Shown one piece after another: positions 1-12,300 of a DNA stretch of 64,000 bases. A model generated the notes under the pieces. The model was given only the letters and a program-made list of their open reading frames with translations, was not told where the DNA came from and did not search any database. Made by a program: the position numbers and the translations under genes. The first letter of the stretch is position 1, and every line of letters starts with the position of its first letter. Source of the stretch: Atrina japonica (lineage: Eukaryota > Mollusca > Bivalvia > Pterioida > Pinnidae); assembly GCA_030159075.1 (NCBI GenBank), contig BROG01000802.1:202001-266000 (forward strand), given 5' to 3'.

Positions 1-59
1 AATATTAACCAAATTTGTTAGATGAGCATCATAAAACTCATTCAACATTGGTATGACCT

Positions 60-392
60 AGGCCCGATGTCACCAAATTGATTCAATACTTTAAGTCAAT
101 TTTTTTTATTATTATTTTAATTACATATGTTGTAGTTCAATGTTGTTAGGAAAACCTTTTCTATCTTTTCTTTTTTCATTCACATCAAGAACATTGGGTC
201 AAACCTATGAATTTCTATCAAAAACTGAAAATTAGGCTGTGTATTGCACTCAAAATTTGAGTATGTACTGAAACTATTTTTTTTTATATTTCTAAAGTTT
301 ACTTTAGCAAGTGTTTCCATCATTATTTACAGCTGTATGTCATCAATATACAGAAATGTCCAGTTGCAAGAAAATTCTTTGTGTTTTATCTG
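60..392 (+). mobile_element. Decayed copy of MITE family A
   Basis: Begins with GGCCCGATGTCACCAAATT, the same end as the full-length element at 57.53-57.94 kb and the fragment at 52.81 kb. The later part (from about 245) also matches the internal part of the 57.5 kb copy, including the tract reading TGAGTATGTACT. The right terminal repeat is not recognisable. No coding capacity; I infer a non-autonomous DNA transposon remnant. Confidence 0.5.
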
Positions 393-952
393 TGAATCCT
401 TTATAGTAAGTCAATCTTGAATTTAGTGTAAATCTGATGAATTGTGGCCCAGGTACTGTGAATCGAATCTTGGACCTTTTGCTTGTAATGAATACATGTA
501 CCCCCAAATGATCAAAAACGATTTTACACCCTTGAGTGGTAAAACCTGTTGGTGGGAAGCAGATTATCCAAACTCGTTTTTTTCTTTGTCTGGTCATTTT
601 AATAGTGGTGCATGTAAATATTTTTAAATCAATGACGTTGGTAACATTAAAGGAGATCACTTGATTCATATTTGTGAACAAGTATTTCCATTTAATTTCT
701 TGAGAAAACTAATGTAATTTTGGAGTAGGGTCACCCGTGTCGGTGTTGACCTGTTGTAGATTGTTATTGCCTATCACTCTGTATAATCTTTTTAACTCCT
801 GAAAAAGTTTTTATTGTTCAATTCATGTATGTGTCACATCTAGAAAAATTGTGACTTGTTATCCCTTCTTCCTTGAAATGCGAGGGATGGGCAAAACTTT
901 ATTTTTAGAAATTGATTTCTTTACTGAAGGTTATGACGCAAACAAAAATAGT
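393..952. other. No gene recognised
   Basis: AT-rich single-copy-looking sequence. The open frames here have no recognisable domain, no convincing splice context and biased composition. I see nothing to annotate. Confidence 0.5.
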
Positions 953-956
953 GAAA

Positions 957-962
957 TTTATT
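957..962 (-). terminator. Candidate poly(A) signal
   Basis: AATAAA on the minus strand, about 95 bases past the stop codon of the candidate terminal exon at 1056-1488; a second AATAAA lies at 898-903. The spacing suits a short 3' UTR. Confidence 0.3.
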
Positions 963-1055
963 ACCCCTGGACCAGATGTGTTGCTGATAGGTGAGGAGGT
1001 AATTTCAATGACTAACATGGCCTTTTACGCCTCTTGTTTTCAGTATTGTATCACT

Positions 1056-1488
1056 TCACTTCCACTTGGTCCCAAATAGGACATATGTCTCTTTCAGGTA
1101 TATAGCTCCTGGGTCAGTCACTCTTTCAGTCCCCATATCACCCCATCTTTTTGAAGTCTGCCTCAATATCTGAGTCATATGTTTCTTGGGGTACCTTTCA
1201 TCCCCTTTCCCTGTCTGTTCCATTTCAGTGCTTGCCTTCGTGGTGAATTTCTCTAGAGAATACCCAGTCCATTGTCGGCGACATTTCAGACGGCAAAGGT
1301 TTAGGATCTTGTTCTGTGTAGGCTTCGATTTGATGTATTGCCAAAATTTCTGGTTAGCACACTGATAATGACAGGCCATGGTATTCCGTCGAATTTCCCT
1401 AGGGAAAAGTTGGAAAAAATTTGAACACTCGTCATAGCAGTTGTTTTGGTTCCCCGTATCTTTAGGCAATAGAGCAATACTGGCTTTG
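1056..1488 (-). CDS. Candidate terminal coding exon, unknown Cys-rich protein
   Basis: An open frame of about 144 codons runs from a plausible splice acceptor (TTAACTTCACAG, ending at 1489) to a TGA at 1056. There is no ATG at its start, so it would be the last exon of a gene whose earlier exons lie above 1.5 kb; I could not find them. The peptide is charged and has three CX3C pairs (CYDEC, CHYQC, CRLKC) in its first half, a pattern that could link helices by disulfides. An AATAAA lies 95 bases downstream. I recognise no family. It could be a chance open frame; composition and flanking signals make a real exon somewhat plausible. Confidence 0.35.
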
Positions 1489-3069
1489 CTGTGAAGTTAA
1501 ATATTAACTATGGAAGGTAAATACCAAGCACGTTGCAAATGTAATTTCCCTAATAGTATATAACTGTTTAACATTCACTTATCTGTTGACCAGAAAGTGT
1601 ACATGTGGTATAAAATTTGCCTTGAGAGCAAAATGTCTAGGGTTAGATTTCCAGTACATGTTCGTACCCAAGTCTTTGAAAGAGGTAGTGATGTTACATC
1701 TGGAATGTGATGTAAAAAAACTAAAGAAACACGGTCGACATAGGTAAAATGTATGGAACGAACTTAAATTGTAAACTTAATACGAAGAGTCATACATAAA
1801 AAACATATATGCTCATCATATTAGAATTAATGTGATTATTATGCAACAAAAATAGAAACCAAAACACAAGAAAACTAAACAATTTTTCAGCTTTTGATAT
1901 TAACTGAACAAAAAAGCATATAAAGTAAAATGTGAATAAAATGCTTTGTTTTAAATAATCTTTTGATACCATCAGTATGTTCGGAATTAACAATTTTAGG
2001 CCAAATTCAATGTTTATGGAGTAATTTCTGGCATACGTCAAACACAACTTGTTTTACACAGAAATTAGGTGTTCGCATTCATGGGTGTTCACATCACAAG
2101 CAAAGGGCACCTGTTTAATTCCTTATTCAGAGCATCCTACGACTGTATCAAATAGTGGCTGTTCCTTGGCCAAGGGCTCGGGATACTAAATGAAAGTCAC
2201 GGATCTTTCGGATGTGACTTGGAACCAAGGTCCCATGTCATAGTCTGCGTAAATCTTGAAAAAAAACATTGCTGCATTGGCATCATGCAGTTCAACAAAC
2301 GCTTCATGTATAGTTCTTGACGTTCCCATGATAAAAGTGAAAAGGTTTTTTAAGGAGATAGGCAAAGATTTCCCCTATGATTTGGACAATGCTATGAGGG
2401 TTCTCGAATGCGTCGTGCCTTCCATGACTCGGGACCACGGTTTTATACTTTGCCTGGAACACCCGTAACTTTGACTTTTCACCACGAATCTAAGACGAGT
2501 GATACGTTAGTGTGAAAGCATCGTTTATAAATTGGTTCTGGATTATAGACAGTTCGGTAAACCTTTCATTTGTTGCATCAAACATGTTTGATCTGGTTCA
2601 GGTTTTCTCATTTATCACTACTTGTAAGTTTTAAACCACTGGTAAAACGCACAAAACCTCTGGAGGTGGTTTCACTGGTTTACATGCAGTCCTAAGCATG
2701 CAAAGCCTGCGGCAAAGACGCAGCAGTACTGAGACAGAGGAATGACTTTGTTTTATTAGTAAAGTTGTTTACGCTTTGACTTAATAAAGTTTAAATTATG
2801 TTTAGTTTACTATTAAATTCAACAAAATTGACGTTAAATCCAGTTTACGCAAGAGTATACATCATGTACCAACATGTCAGTCATTTTGGAAATGCAAAGC
2901 TATCATTTATTGCATAACTTTAAACCTGAAAAAAGCAGTTCCAAACCCCGTTGAAACAAGAAACCAAAACAGGTTTCAGTCAATACATTCGCCTTTAATT
3001 TTCCAACAGAAAAATCAGCTGGCGTATATCCGAGAACCGAAAGTTCAGCTTCCTCCAGAGATGTAATTT
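1489..3069. other. No gene recognised; SINE-like remnant near 2.12-2.30 kb
   Basis: Mostly AT-rich. Around 2120-2300 the text resembles the body of the tRNA-derived SINE at 9.11-9.33 kb: a shared GTGAAAGTCACGGATCTTTC-like stretch, then a 'ggaaccaaggtccc' motif. The short plus-strand open frame at 2256-2468 falls across this and is not supported as a gene. Confidence 0.4.
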
Positions 3070-3249
3070 AAAGGGGCATTAGCTGTTTTTATTATTATTT
3101 TTTCCCCGGTTTTTTTCCTACTTAGATTGATATTAAAGGCATAAAAATTCTTAAATTTCATATATTTTGAGCAAATGGCTTGATAAATCCTGGATTGGTA
3201 CTTTTCAACTGAACTTTACTTTGTATATATGAATACCACACTGATGTCC

Positions 3250-3323
<74 letters not shown>

Positions 3324-3474
3324 TGTGTGTGTGAGTGCGTGTGTGTGTGAGTGCGTGTGAGTGCGTGTGTGTGTGCCCCTCCCTATAGTTCTTAATTTTC
3401 ATTGTACATCAGGTACTAATAGTAACAGTAGTAAAAATCGAAATATTTTTGGGTAAACACAGTTAATGCCCCTT
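3070..3474. mobile_element. MITE family B, full-length copy
   Basis: The ends are inverted: AAAGGGGCATTAGCTGT on the left (3070) and ACAGTTAATGCCCCTTT on the right (ending about 3474). The interior shares long stretches with 27.2-28.29 kb and 44.52-44.88 kb, for example the 'gaataccaca' and 'aatcgaaatatttt' blocks. No coding potential. It carries an (AT)n(GT)n microsatellite inside. I infer a non-autonomous cut-and-paste element; superfamily unknown. Confidence 0.55.
3253..3374. repeat. Compound (AT)n-(GT)n microsatellite
   Basis: About 68 bases of pure AT followed by GTGTGTGTGAGTGC-type repeats to 3374. It lies inside the family B MITE and generates a spurious His/Thr-Tyr/Ile open frame on the minus strand. 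Confidence 0.95.
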
Positions 3475-4853
3475 TATTATTTCCCCGTGTATTGAAAGAA
3501 TTCCAGTCTGTGACTTTTTCTGAAGCCTATTAGATTACTGGAGTTCGAATGAAACTGGCAACACAAAATAATTGAATAATTTATTTGAAAAACAAGATGA
3601 TTGCATCTATACAGGAGGCTATTATTCAATAATGTTTAAAACGCACGCACAAACACACACTCACACAGGGTAAGAGACAATGATAATTAGGCATTTGAAA
3701 ACTTAAGAAAGTAACAAGATATATATTATTGACTTTCCAGACTTAGCACTATCGAGTAACTAATAAAAATAATAATCATACAGTTAACTTTGGTCTAGTT
3801 CAATGGATGTTATGGGTTCGAGGTCCGATGCATTACACAGAGGTAGGATATATAGGTGGGAATGAATTAAAAGTCGCATTTTCCAGAATCGTACGAGGGC
3901 TGTGAAGCGGTAGTTCTATTATTTTTTTTAAAAAACTAGCAAAAAAGGTCATAACATTGAGTTTAAAGATTTCATCTAGATTCTGTGAGGATTAAAATAT
4001 TTTCTAAACAAAAACAAAAATCAGACAAACGATCCAATGGAATTAATCCATTTAACAGATGAATTTGGTAATACACATAGGTTTATTATTTGGCATTGTA
4101 TGATACCACTTATTTCCTTCGGAAATATACATTCATATTAAATTCTAGCTCTTATTGAAGTCTTATTGATAGAAACGATCATCTTGAGCATGTGTTTTGG
4201 CTTCCTAATGTATTTAAACAACCACAATACCTCTGTTTGACCTAACATTGTGATTAGCGCACCTGTTCAAGACATTTCGCTATCATAAAGTTATTGCCTA
4301 TGATGAAACTGATTACAAAATCACCAGGGCGTGAACACTTCATCAATATTCGAAAGGAAATATCGTTTTCATGCTAGGCATGATGGCAAACACTAGATAC
4401 AATAATTCCTGTGTAACGTTTTGGATCTACGTCATGGTTACATAATGTACAAACATCAAATACACATTTATAACCATAAAACGGTACATCCTTATTGAAA
4501 TTCGTCAATTGCCATTAAATATACATGTGTTTACAAGATATATGTGCCGCTAATATATTTATTGCATGTTTTTCGCAATAACCATATTGGATAATTATAT
4601 ATTCCGAAAAGGCGAAACAAGGTCACTTATCCTGAAGTGATCGTAGTGTATCTACATTTTTCTCCGCCAGTATATGAGCTATCGGTAGATTTACTATGCT
4701 TATTACAACAACTATCAATGGTTTTATTACCAAGATCCAAAAAGACATTGCAGTTGCATTTACTCAGATTCAGTTCTAAATCATTCTTGTTCACTTCAAT
4801 CGATCACCATATCAGATAATTAGTATGATCTAAGTCAGAAGAGGTTGGAACTA
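3475..4853. other. No gene recognised
   Basis: AT-rich sequence with short open frames only and no domain, RNA gene or clear repeat that I can support. Confidence 0.5.
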
Positions 4854-4854
4854 A

Positions 4855-4960
4855 TTTTATCAGCGCAAGGTCGATAGCGGCGCAGTCACTAGTTCGAATC
4901 CTGCGCTGGACACTTGGAAAATGAACCTGTCTTTGGACATGGCACTGTACATGTATATTC
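4855..4960 (+). mobile_element. tRNA-related SINE fragment
   Basis: Contains AGTTCGAATCC (about 4891-4901), a near-consensus RNA polymerase III B box, preceded by a degenerate tRNA-like stretch. No complete cloverleaf can be drawn, so this is read as the head of a decayed SINE and not a tRNA gene. A second loose B-box-like match (GGGTTCGATTGC) lies near 5338. Confidence 0.35.
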
Positions 4961-5913
4961 TCCTCCTACCTCAATATAAATTAAGTCCGATTGTTTGTGA
5001 CGGAACGTCAATATGACGTCATTCATCAAGCACCATCGGAATCCCAATTCAATGCAAACCGGTGCCGTATTAGACTCATAGTTAGGGAGGAATTTCAATG
5101 CCGAATTTCCGAAGAAAAGTATCGTCTTTTCTTCTTCAATGACATATTTTCTTTTTTCGAAAACCTGCTTATTTTTTTTAATCTTTAGAACACGAGTAAC
5201 GTGCGTTCAAGAAATGCGCGTTTTAATCACACACGTGCATAACACTACAAGACTTATTTGTCAGTCATCCCAACACTCTAATACAGGTAGAATCCTCTTG
5301 GTACACCTATTAACAGCTTCATGCCAATGAGACCTGGGGTTCGATTGCGACCAATGTTCAACAGAGTCACAGGCCTTTCAAATCTATATGAATGACCTAG
5401 TTTTGAGATGCCATTAGACTTCGGTTGCATTTGTCCATGTTCTACGACTGGTGCAATGTAATGAGTTCTTCGAGTGTAAAAACCAAAAAGATCCCGTTGT
5501 CGTGATGGCTGCTGCTATAAATATCCTACCACTGTTCAGGGTTTAAATGGGAAACTTCAACTGTGTTATGTAAATTCTAATATGTCATCCTTTAACATGG
5601 AATTTTTATCTCCGTAAAAGTACAAGTAAACCTTTTCGTTCCCATATATCTTCTTCATATGGTCTTTTCTATCTTAGACCAATCTATGGTAATAATTATG
5701 TAGCGTTGAAGAGTTCGAATAAATTAATCGAAAATGTAATTTCACGTGCGAACTCAATCATTGTTATTCCCATGCACTTCCTGCTGCATCATTAATGATT
5801 TCTAAATCATATTCAATTAAAAAAAGAAATGAGTTCACCGGGTTTCCCCTCCAATACAAAGTAAATACCATATGTGCACCACTGACAATCAGCTGGATGA
5901 ACTCCCTTGTACA
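4961..5913. other. No gene recognised
   Basis: Short overlapping open frames on both strands without recognisable domains. Nothing supportable except the poly(A) signal at the end, which serves the glycosyltransferase above it. Confidence 0.5.
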
Positions 5914-5919
5914 TTTATT
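5914..5919 (-). terminator. Candidate poly(A) signal of glycosyltransferase 1
   Basis: AATAAA on the minus strand about 100 bases beyond the stop codon at 6018. The placement fits a short 3' UTR. Confidence 0.4.
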
Positions 5920-6017
5920 GTATGCAAAATACATTCAGGACCTGATTCTAGCTCTTATACAGACCTTCAACGTTTCCTTACACAGAAAATAAGGCTACCG
6001 ATATCTGGCATGTTATT

Positions 6018-7724
6018 TCAATTGTAATCATACTTATGACTAAGAATATATCGACCCATGTCGGAAAATCGGTCATGACTTTGATTTAATTTCCTTTCGC
6101 TTGCTAGTGATGGAGGGTCGGGATGAGTGAAATGGATTGAATATGTATCATTCTGCCAATCAAAATATTGCTGTTTGTCTATGTTTTTGTAATCATTGCG
6201 GAAGGTAGGATGGCATCGTAACAGGTAACACATCACCTGCAGATGTCTTTCTATCTTCACGTAGTGTGGATATTTCTCATATGTTTTATACGGAAGTTCA
6301 AGTGCATTATGTAAGAAGTCACGTGACTTATAATGGAGCAATGAATCCTGCCAGTACTTCACGAAATGAGAGTTGGGTTTAGCAAGAAAAACCCCAAGAT
6401 TTATAGCATCCGGGTATGGACGCCGTGAATTGTGATCGAAATTGACAATGGCGTCGTACCCTTGGTTAATAAGGTCATCAATTGGTTTTAGCCACAACAC
6501 GTCCCAGTCCATGTAAATTCCGCCATATTTTAAAAGTACGTCTGCACGTATGATATCGCTGCGGTGCTGTGTATATAAGACGTCATTTCCGTAAATGTAT
6601 CTGGGCATTTCTCTGTATATCAATTTCACGCGCGGGTCTCTCATAATTTTGTCAAAATATTCCCCGTATAGTAGTTTATCACCGTAAATGAAAACTTTTT
6701 CTGCATTTAGAATGGTAAGGGCACTACGTAGGGACAAATACATCATAAAGGTCATTTCCTTCTTTTTATACCAGACAAGGTGAACTATTTTCGGAATCTT
6801 TCCTGGAAGGACAGGTCGAGTCTCTACCACGGAATCGTCGCCATAGAACAGCTTTCTTGCAACTCTTGCTAACTTGGTTTTTGAAACCATTATATCGACT
6901 GGGAATATATCAGACACTTCTGTGCATTCATTGTCCTCGTTTGTAACGCTAAGTTTTTTGGAGGACACGACCTCACACATGGTAGTATTCTCAAAAGAAT
7001 TAATGGACAAATCCCCACTTTTCGTTAACTGGGCTAATGTTTTAAGTTTCTTCTCCTTGGAGACGGAAAATACAAAACTAATATCAGCATGTTTGTTTAA
7101 TGCAAATGAAAAATTATGTTTTCTGTAATGCCGTATGCTTGACTCCAACAAGATGACAGATTCGGATAGAAAAATGCCTCCTCTATCGTGAAGCACGGCA
7201 ATACCAAAATGTGGTCCACAACCTTGCTCTTGTCCATCCCAGTTCGGTGGCATGTGCTTGAAAACTAATCCAGGAATTGTTGATTTTAGTTCTTGTAACC
7301 ACATGTTGTAATTATCATTATCATATTTTATTTCGTTTTCATAATGCACTTCTATTCCATCTGGTCTCAGTATTTTCCAGGCACTAAGGATGCTTAAATA
7401 ATTTTCAAAGGCAAGAGTCCTGTTGTGGCACCACACGTAGTGAACCACATTAGGAACGGGAAAGTCTTGTAATTCATGGACAGAAAGTTCCTCGTATCCA
7501 GGAAACACATTTGGCATACATTCCCTGGTCGTGATTTGTGAGGAGCTGGTCCACTCGGATTTTACGAGGAACTCGTTGTATCGAAATTTAGATGCGTCTG
7601 TGAATAGAGACAGATTCATGTGATCGGAGAAGAGGCGGACATGTAAAGCGACACAAATTAGAATAGATACAATGAAAATTCCGAAAAGTCTTCTTCTTAT
7701 CAAACGTGGTGTTCTGTTTGCCAT
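6018..7724 (-). CDS. Golgi-type glycosyltransferase with two GT32-like halves
   Basis: 568 aa, one exon. Residues 13-29 form a single hydrophobic segment after a basic RTPRLIRRR stretch, the signal anchor of a type II Golgi enzyme. Two related halves follow. The N-half (about 90-230) starts PVPNVVHYVWCHN. The C-half (about 309-540) starts KIPKIVHLVWYKK and contains RADVLLKYGGIYMDWDVLWL (393-412), the GT32 / DXD sugar-transferase signature; the DXD is D406-W-D408. In the N-half the matching spot reads HDRGGIFLSESVILL, so it has no DXD and is probably non-catalytic. Families of this kind (A4GALT, A4GNT, Pfam Gly_transf_sug) transfer sugar from UDP-sugar to glycan ends; the actual donor and acceptor are unknown here. 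The ATG context is GCAATGG. A paralogue sits 12 kb away on the same strand. Confidence 0.88.
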   Translation of the reverse strand: MANRTPRLIRRRLFGIFIVSILICVALHVRLFSDHMNLSLFTDASKFRYNEFLVKSEWTSSSQITTRECMPNVFPGYEELSVHELQDFPVPNVVHYVWCHNRTLAFENYLSILSAWKILRPDGIEVHYENEIKYDNDNYNMWLQELKSTIPGLVFKHMPPNWDGQEQGCGPHFGIAVLHDRGGIFLSESVILLESSIRHYRKHNFSFALNKHADISFVFSVSKEKKLKTLAQLTKSGDLSINSFENTTMCEVVSSKKLSVTNEDNECTEVSDIFPVDIMVSKTKLARVARKLFYGDDSVVETRPVLPGKIPKIVHLVWYKKKEMTFMMYLSLRSALTILNAEKVFIYGDKLLYGEYFDKIMRDPRVKLIYREMPRYIYGNDVLYTQHRSDIIRADVLLKYGGIYMDWDVLWLKPIDDLINQGYDAIVNFDHNSRRPYPDAINLGVFLAKPNSHFVKYWQDSLLHYKSRDFLHNALELPYKTYEKYPHYVKIERHLQVMCYLLRCHPTFRNDYKNIDKQQYFDWQNDTYSIHFTHPDPPSLASERKLNQSHDRFSDMGRYILSHKYDYN

Positions 7725-7816
7725 TGCTGAATCATGAATGATATCCGGTTGTCAGCTGAGCATGCGTCTTTAAGCTTCGTTTTGGATCATTTTGCCATGT
7801 TACCCAAGATGGATCT
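7725..7816 (-). other. 5' UTR part of the glycosyltransferase 1 exon, with splice acceptor
   Basis: Reading the minus strand, TTTATTTCCAG ends at 7817 and makes a good splice acceptor 92 bases before the ATG. This suggests the intronless coding exon follows at least one upstream non-coding exon. Several short upstream ATGs lie in this leader. The upstream exon was not identified. Confidence 0.4.
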
Positions 7817-7845
7817 CTGGAAATAAAAGGAACAAATAAGTTAAA

Positions 7846-8048
7846 CACGTACGTACATATAATGGCCAACTCTACACGTACGTACATATAATGTCCAACT
7901 CTACACGTACGTACATATAATGGCCAACTCTACACGTACGTACATATAATGGCCAGCTCTACACGCACGTACATATAATGGCCAACTCTACACGTACGTA
8001 CATATATTGGCCAACTCTACACGTACGTACATATAATGGCCAACTCTC
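7846..8048. repeat. 29-bp minisatellite, seven copies
   Basis: Seven head-to-tail copies of a 29-base unit beginning CACGTACGTACATATAATGG, with only a few substitutions between copies (for example GG to GT, AAC to AGC). It lies just upstream of the first glycosyltransferase leader, in its presumed 5' intron or promoter. There are no unique spacers, so it is not a CRISPR. The short open frame across it is an artefact. Confidence 0.95.
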
Positions 8049-8399
8049 TGTTTTGTCCAAATTTGTAACGTATATGAAGTTCAGTCAATTGTTAGAGACA
8101 AAGAAACACAAAATACAAAATAGGAAAGATTCGAACTACACTAGACTTTCTGCTCTAACTTACAAATTTAGTCTCGTTTTTGTGAGATTATGGGTAATAA
8201 TGTTGATGGCGTCGCTGTTAAAAAGTATGTATCATTCCAAGTAATACAGCGGCGAATTTTCGCCATATTTAAAGTATGTGATTATTTACCAGATTCTACT
8301 CAAATTATTTCAAGAAATAATTTCGAAATATAATCTTTGGTAGCATCTTTGCGTGATTTACAAAGATAGTCCATAGGGAAATTGCCAAGACTTTTACAA
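8049..8399. other. No gene recognised
   Basis: Nothing supportable between the minisatellite and the SINE. Confidence 0.5.
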
Positions 8400-8655
8400 G
8401 GTATGCCGAGGCCGAGTGGTTAAAACATCGCACTTTAAATCACTAAGTTATTTATCTCTAGTCAACACGGGTTCGAGTCCCACTGAAACGTAAGCTGATT
8501 CTGTGAGGAAGTTTGCCAATTTACTAGCGGAAGGTCGGTGGACTCCTCACGGGTATATTGTAACCAGGTTCTCTCATCCACTATTAAAATCTGGGGCGTC
8601 ACCATATGACTGATAGATCGTTGAGCGTTGTGTAAAACAATATTCAAATTCTAAC
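8400..8655 (+). mobile_element. tRNA-derived SINE, family 1 (best copy)
   Basis: The head resembles a class II (Leu/Ser type) tRNA: GGCCGAGTGG (A-box region, about 8410) and GGTTCGAGTCC (B box, 8470-8480). A conserved body follows with 'taagctgattctgtgagga', 'tttgccaatttac', 'gggtatattgtaaccagg' and 'ttctctc' blocks. The same body recurs at 11.86, 15.88, 37.4, 40.24, 43.87 and 45.46 kb. Polymerase III transcribed and dependent on a LINE for movement (inferred from class). Confidence 0.75.
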
Positions 8656-9109
8656 ATTTCGGATGCCCGAAGAACAACGAAAATATAAAATAATTATCTT
8701 CTTTGAAGAAGACTTACAAATCAGGCGCAATAGACCGTTTTCTAATTGTCACATTCCGTTCAGATTTGTGGAGTAGTTTGTACTGAGACCGCATGACGTC
8801 AACAGAAATGTGACCTAGGTAATTTCCGGTTTCGTAATATCTACATTGACGGCATTCAATGATATAATATATTGTTTCAGGTCATTTGACTGGGAAAAAA
8901 GATAAAATAAATGTTCATTCTTGTAAAGGTGACAAGTGCTATGCCTTTACTTTAGGCTACTTCTCAAATCTGGTTCCGTTCACTATACGTAATACATATT
9001 TCTGGTCAGCTATACGATAAACTCATTAACCGGAAGTTATGTAGGACACATTTTTCATTGAAGGTGCGTGATATTATAACGAACCATGCCGGACCGGAAC
9101 AATTCGGAA
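8656..9109. other. No gene recognised
   Basis: No domain, RNA or repeat that I can support. Confidence 0.5.
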
Positions 9110-9330
9110 AAGGTCTAATCCACATATTAAGTGAAAGACACGGGTCTTTCGGTTGAAACTTTAAACCAAGGCGCCGTGTCACGACAAGCGTGGCATATCA
9201 AAGAACGCTCTTAATATTGGTATCCGTCCATAACGAAGGAAAAATTTGCGGCACTTCAACTAAAGCTGGTGTCATCTCCATGTAAGTGAAAAACTCTTGG
9301 TGGCGTGTAAAATAACAATAGACCAAACAA
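9110..9330 (+). mobile_element. Degenerate SINE, family 2-like
   Basis: Shares with the SINE at 36.9 kb the order: a 'gggtctttcgg' block, a 'gtgtcac' block, 'aaagaacg', a 'ggtgtcatctccatgtaagtg' block and a terminal 'aataacaatagaccaaac' tail. The head is lost or too diverged to read. Confidence 0.5.
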
Positions 9331-9710
9331 ACACGAACATATCAAGAGGGTTAGAGCACTGTGTAACTACCTGTACAATGACTTGATTATATATTTTATG
9401 CAAGTTAGAATTTGCTGTGTTCTATCTATAGACACAATCGCGTGTTACGTCGCAGTTTGATTAACGCTTAACTTATTAGGTCAACTGAAAGTGGGGAAAA
9501 TAACGCTATGTTTCCGTAATAAAGAAATCATTGGTAATAATGTATTTTTTTTTCTAGAGAAAAAAACTTATTTAGAAATAGATATGTAAAGCATATCCGG
9601 GATCTGATGAGTTTGTAGGTGCCGTTATGCCGAGATTGCGTTATGCATGGAGGCCAGGCGGTAGGTGCCGTAGGCCAAGAGTTCGAGTTTATAGGTGTTT
9701 TGGTATAGTA

Positions 9711-10115
9711 TGTCAATCTCTTATACAGAGTTATCGGTCCTTACACTCCTCAACAATCTCTGTCAACTTCTAAAAAGAATTTTTCAAAACATGTGGTCGT
9801 GTAACACCCCCCCCCCCCAAAAAAAATGAATATAAAAACCAAATTACAGAGTAAGGATACTTTTCACAAAAATATAGTCCCCAAATCTATATTTAAATAT
9901 CTATAAAATATCTATATTTAAAAAGTATTTTCGCCTCAATTAATATTTCATTGTATGTCAGCACTAAACTATGTGCAAAATGACCAATACGTTTTAGAGA
10001 ACAAAATCTGTGGTAGATTTATATATTTTTATTTTGCCAAAAACTGACAAAAGTCGAAACGTTGACAGAGATTGATTTGGAGTGCAAGGGCCGACAACTC
10101 TTATGTAAGAGATTG
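9711..10115. mobile_element. MITE family C with about 55-bp inverted ends
   Basis: The left end reads CAATCTCTTATACAGAGTT then a TCGGTCCTTACACTCC block. The right end (10060-10115) is its inverse. The same terminal motif is found at 18.12-18.27 kb and 59.75-59.83 kb. A direct repeat of 'ggtgccgtaggccaagagttcga' flanks it at about 9663 and 10132. No coding capacity. Confidence 0.55.
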
Positions 10116-11412
<1,297 letters not shown>

Positions 11413-11416
11413 TTGT

Positions 11417-11447
<31 letters not shown>

Positions 11448-11497
11448 AAAAATTTACAACATGACAACTACCCACCCAGTAAATTCAAAATTTACAA
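11413..11497. repeat. Perfect 28-bp inverted repeat (hairpin)
   Basis: The arms at 11413-11440 and 11470-11497 are exact inverse copies (TTGTAAATTTTGAATTTACT and on through GGGTGGGT). The 29-base loop contains its own GTAAAT/ATTTAC pairing. One arm-like copy recurs at about 24.10-24.13 kb within the satellite there. Probably a minimal foldback element. Confidence 0.85.
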
Positions 11498-11562
11498 CAT
11501 GACACGAAAAAATGGACCCAGTATAAAATTTCCCCCTAGGAAGAATCAACCAATATTATAAT

Positions 11563-11567
<5 letters not shown>

Positions 11568-11654
<87 letters not shown>

Positions 11655-11664
11655 TATATATATA
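11568..11664. repeat. (AT)n microsatellite
   Basis: About 97 bases of AT with one phase shift. Confidence 0.97.
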
Positions 11665-11859
11665 ACAAAAAGCATTATATCAAGTTGATATTAATCATTA
11701 ATAACCAAATTAAAGTCTGCTGGTGCAGCCTGGATACTTGAAAATTTCAAAGTCTGCAAAAATAAATATTTTACATTTTCAAACGTTCAAAAATATCATG
11801 ATATTTTCATATCTAGACTGGATAATGTTAATCAATTCTTAAAAGCACACACATATATA

Positions 11860-12085
11860 TATGAGGGAGAAATTCTACCCCAGGGCGGTTTTTCCGACCA
11901 CGGAGAATCTCTGTAATGACTTTGTGTTTGGGGGGTCTAACCCGGGCCCGTTTTGGGGGGGAAACTATGCGGGGGAGTCTATGTTACAACACCGGTGGTC
12001 TCTTACCGAGTACAGTGTAACCGGGTTCTCTCCTCCACCATTAAGAAGTTGCCACCACCATAGGCATAGGAGTTAGAACTGAAAA
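11860..12085 (+). mobile_element. Diverged family 1 SINE fragment
   Basis: The second half matches the family 1 body: 'ggtggtctcttaccgagtac', 'gtgtaaccgggttctctcctccaccattaa'. The first half is strongly diverged and G-rich. Confidence 0.45.
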
Positions 12086-12126
12086 ATTATTGCGCGTAAT
12101 CTACTATCCCTGCCCACAAAATCATC

Positions 12127-12300
12127 CGTAACAGTCATGGATATAGGCATATTAACTTTCTAGTCCATCAGTTAGCTTTTGTGGCTTGACAGTTACTGTT
12201 TATATTCATGTACTGAAGTTAAACAACGCCAACGCGATCAGCATCTGGATAGGTGACAAAATGATGTGATACGCCCGGTCGACCCCCGGCACGTGATATT
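12127..12300 (+). repeat. Left LTR of the TRIM-like element
   Basis: Aligns through its whole length to 12408-12584. The first base has changed (CGTAACAG instead of TGTAACAG). The 5S-like core is at 12213-12228 and 12241-12257 (GCATCTGGATAGGTGAC). That block is closer to a typical 5S intermediate element (TGGATGGGTGAC) than the right LTR is. Confidence 0.6.

Noticed and set aside
3205..3402. His/Thr then Tyr/Ile-rich frame
   Set aside because: Encoded by the (AT)n(GT)n tract inside a MITE.
7846..8048. Regular 29-base repeats resembling a CRISPR array
   Set aside because: The units are directly abutting with no unique spacers, no cas genes are nearby and the context is eukaryotic. This is a minisatellite.
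8400..8480. A functional tRNA-Leu/Ser gene
   Set aside because: A- and B-box-like motifs are present but the stems do not pair well, and the sequence continues into a repeated SINE body.
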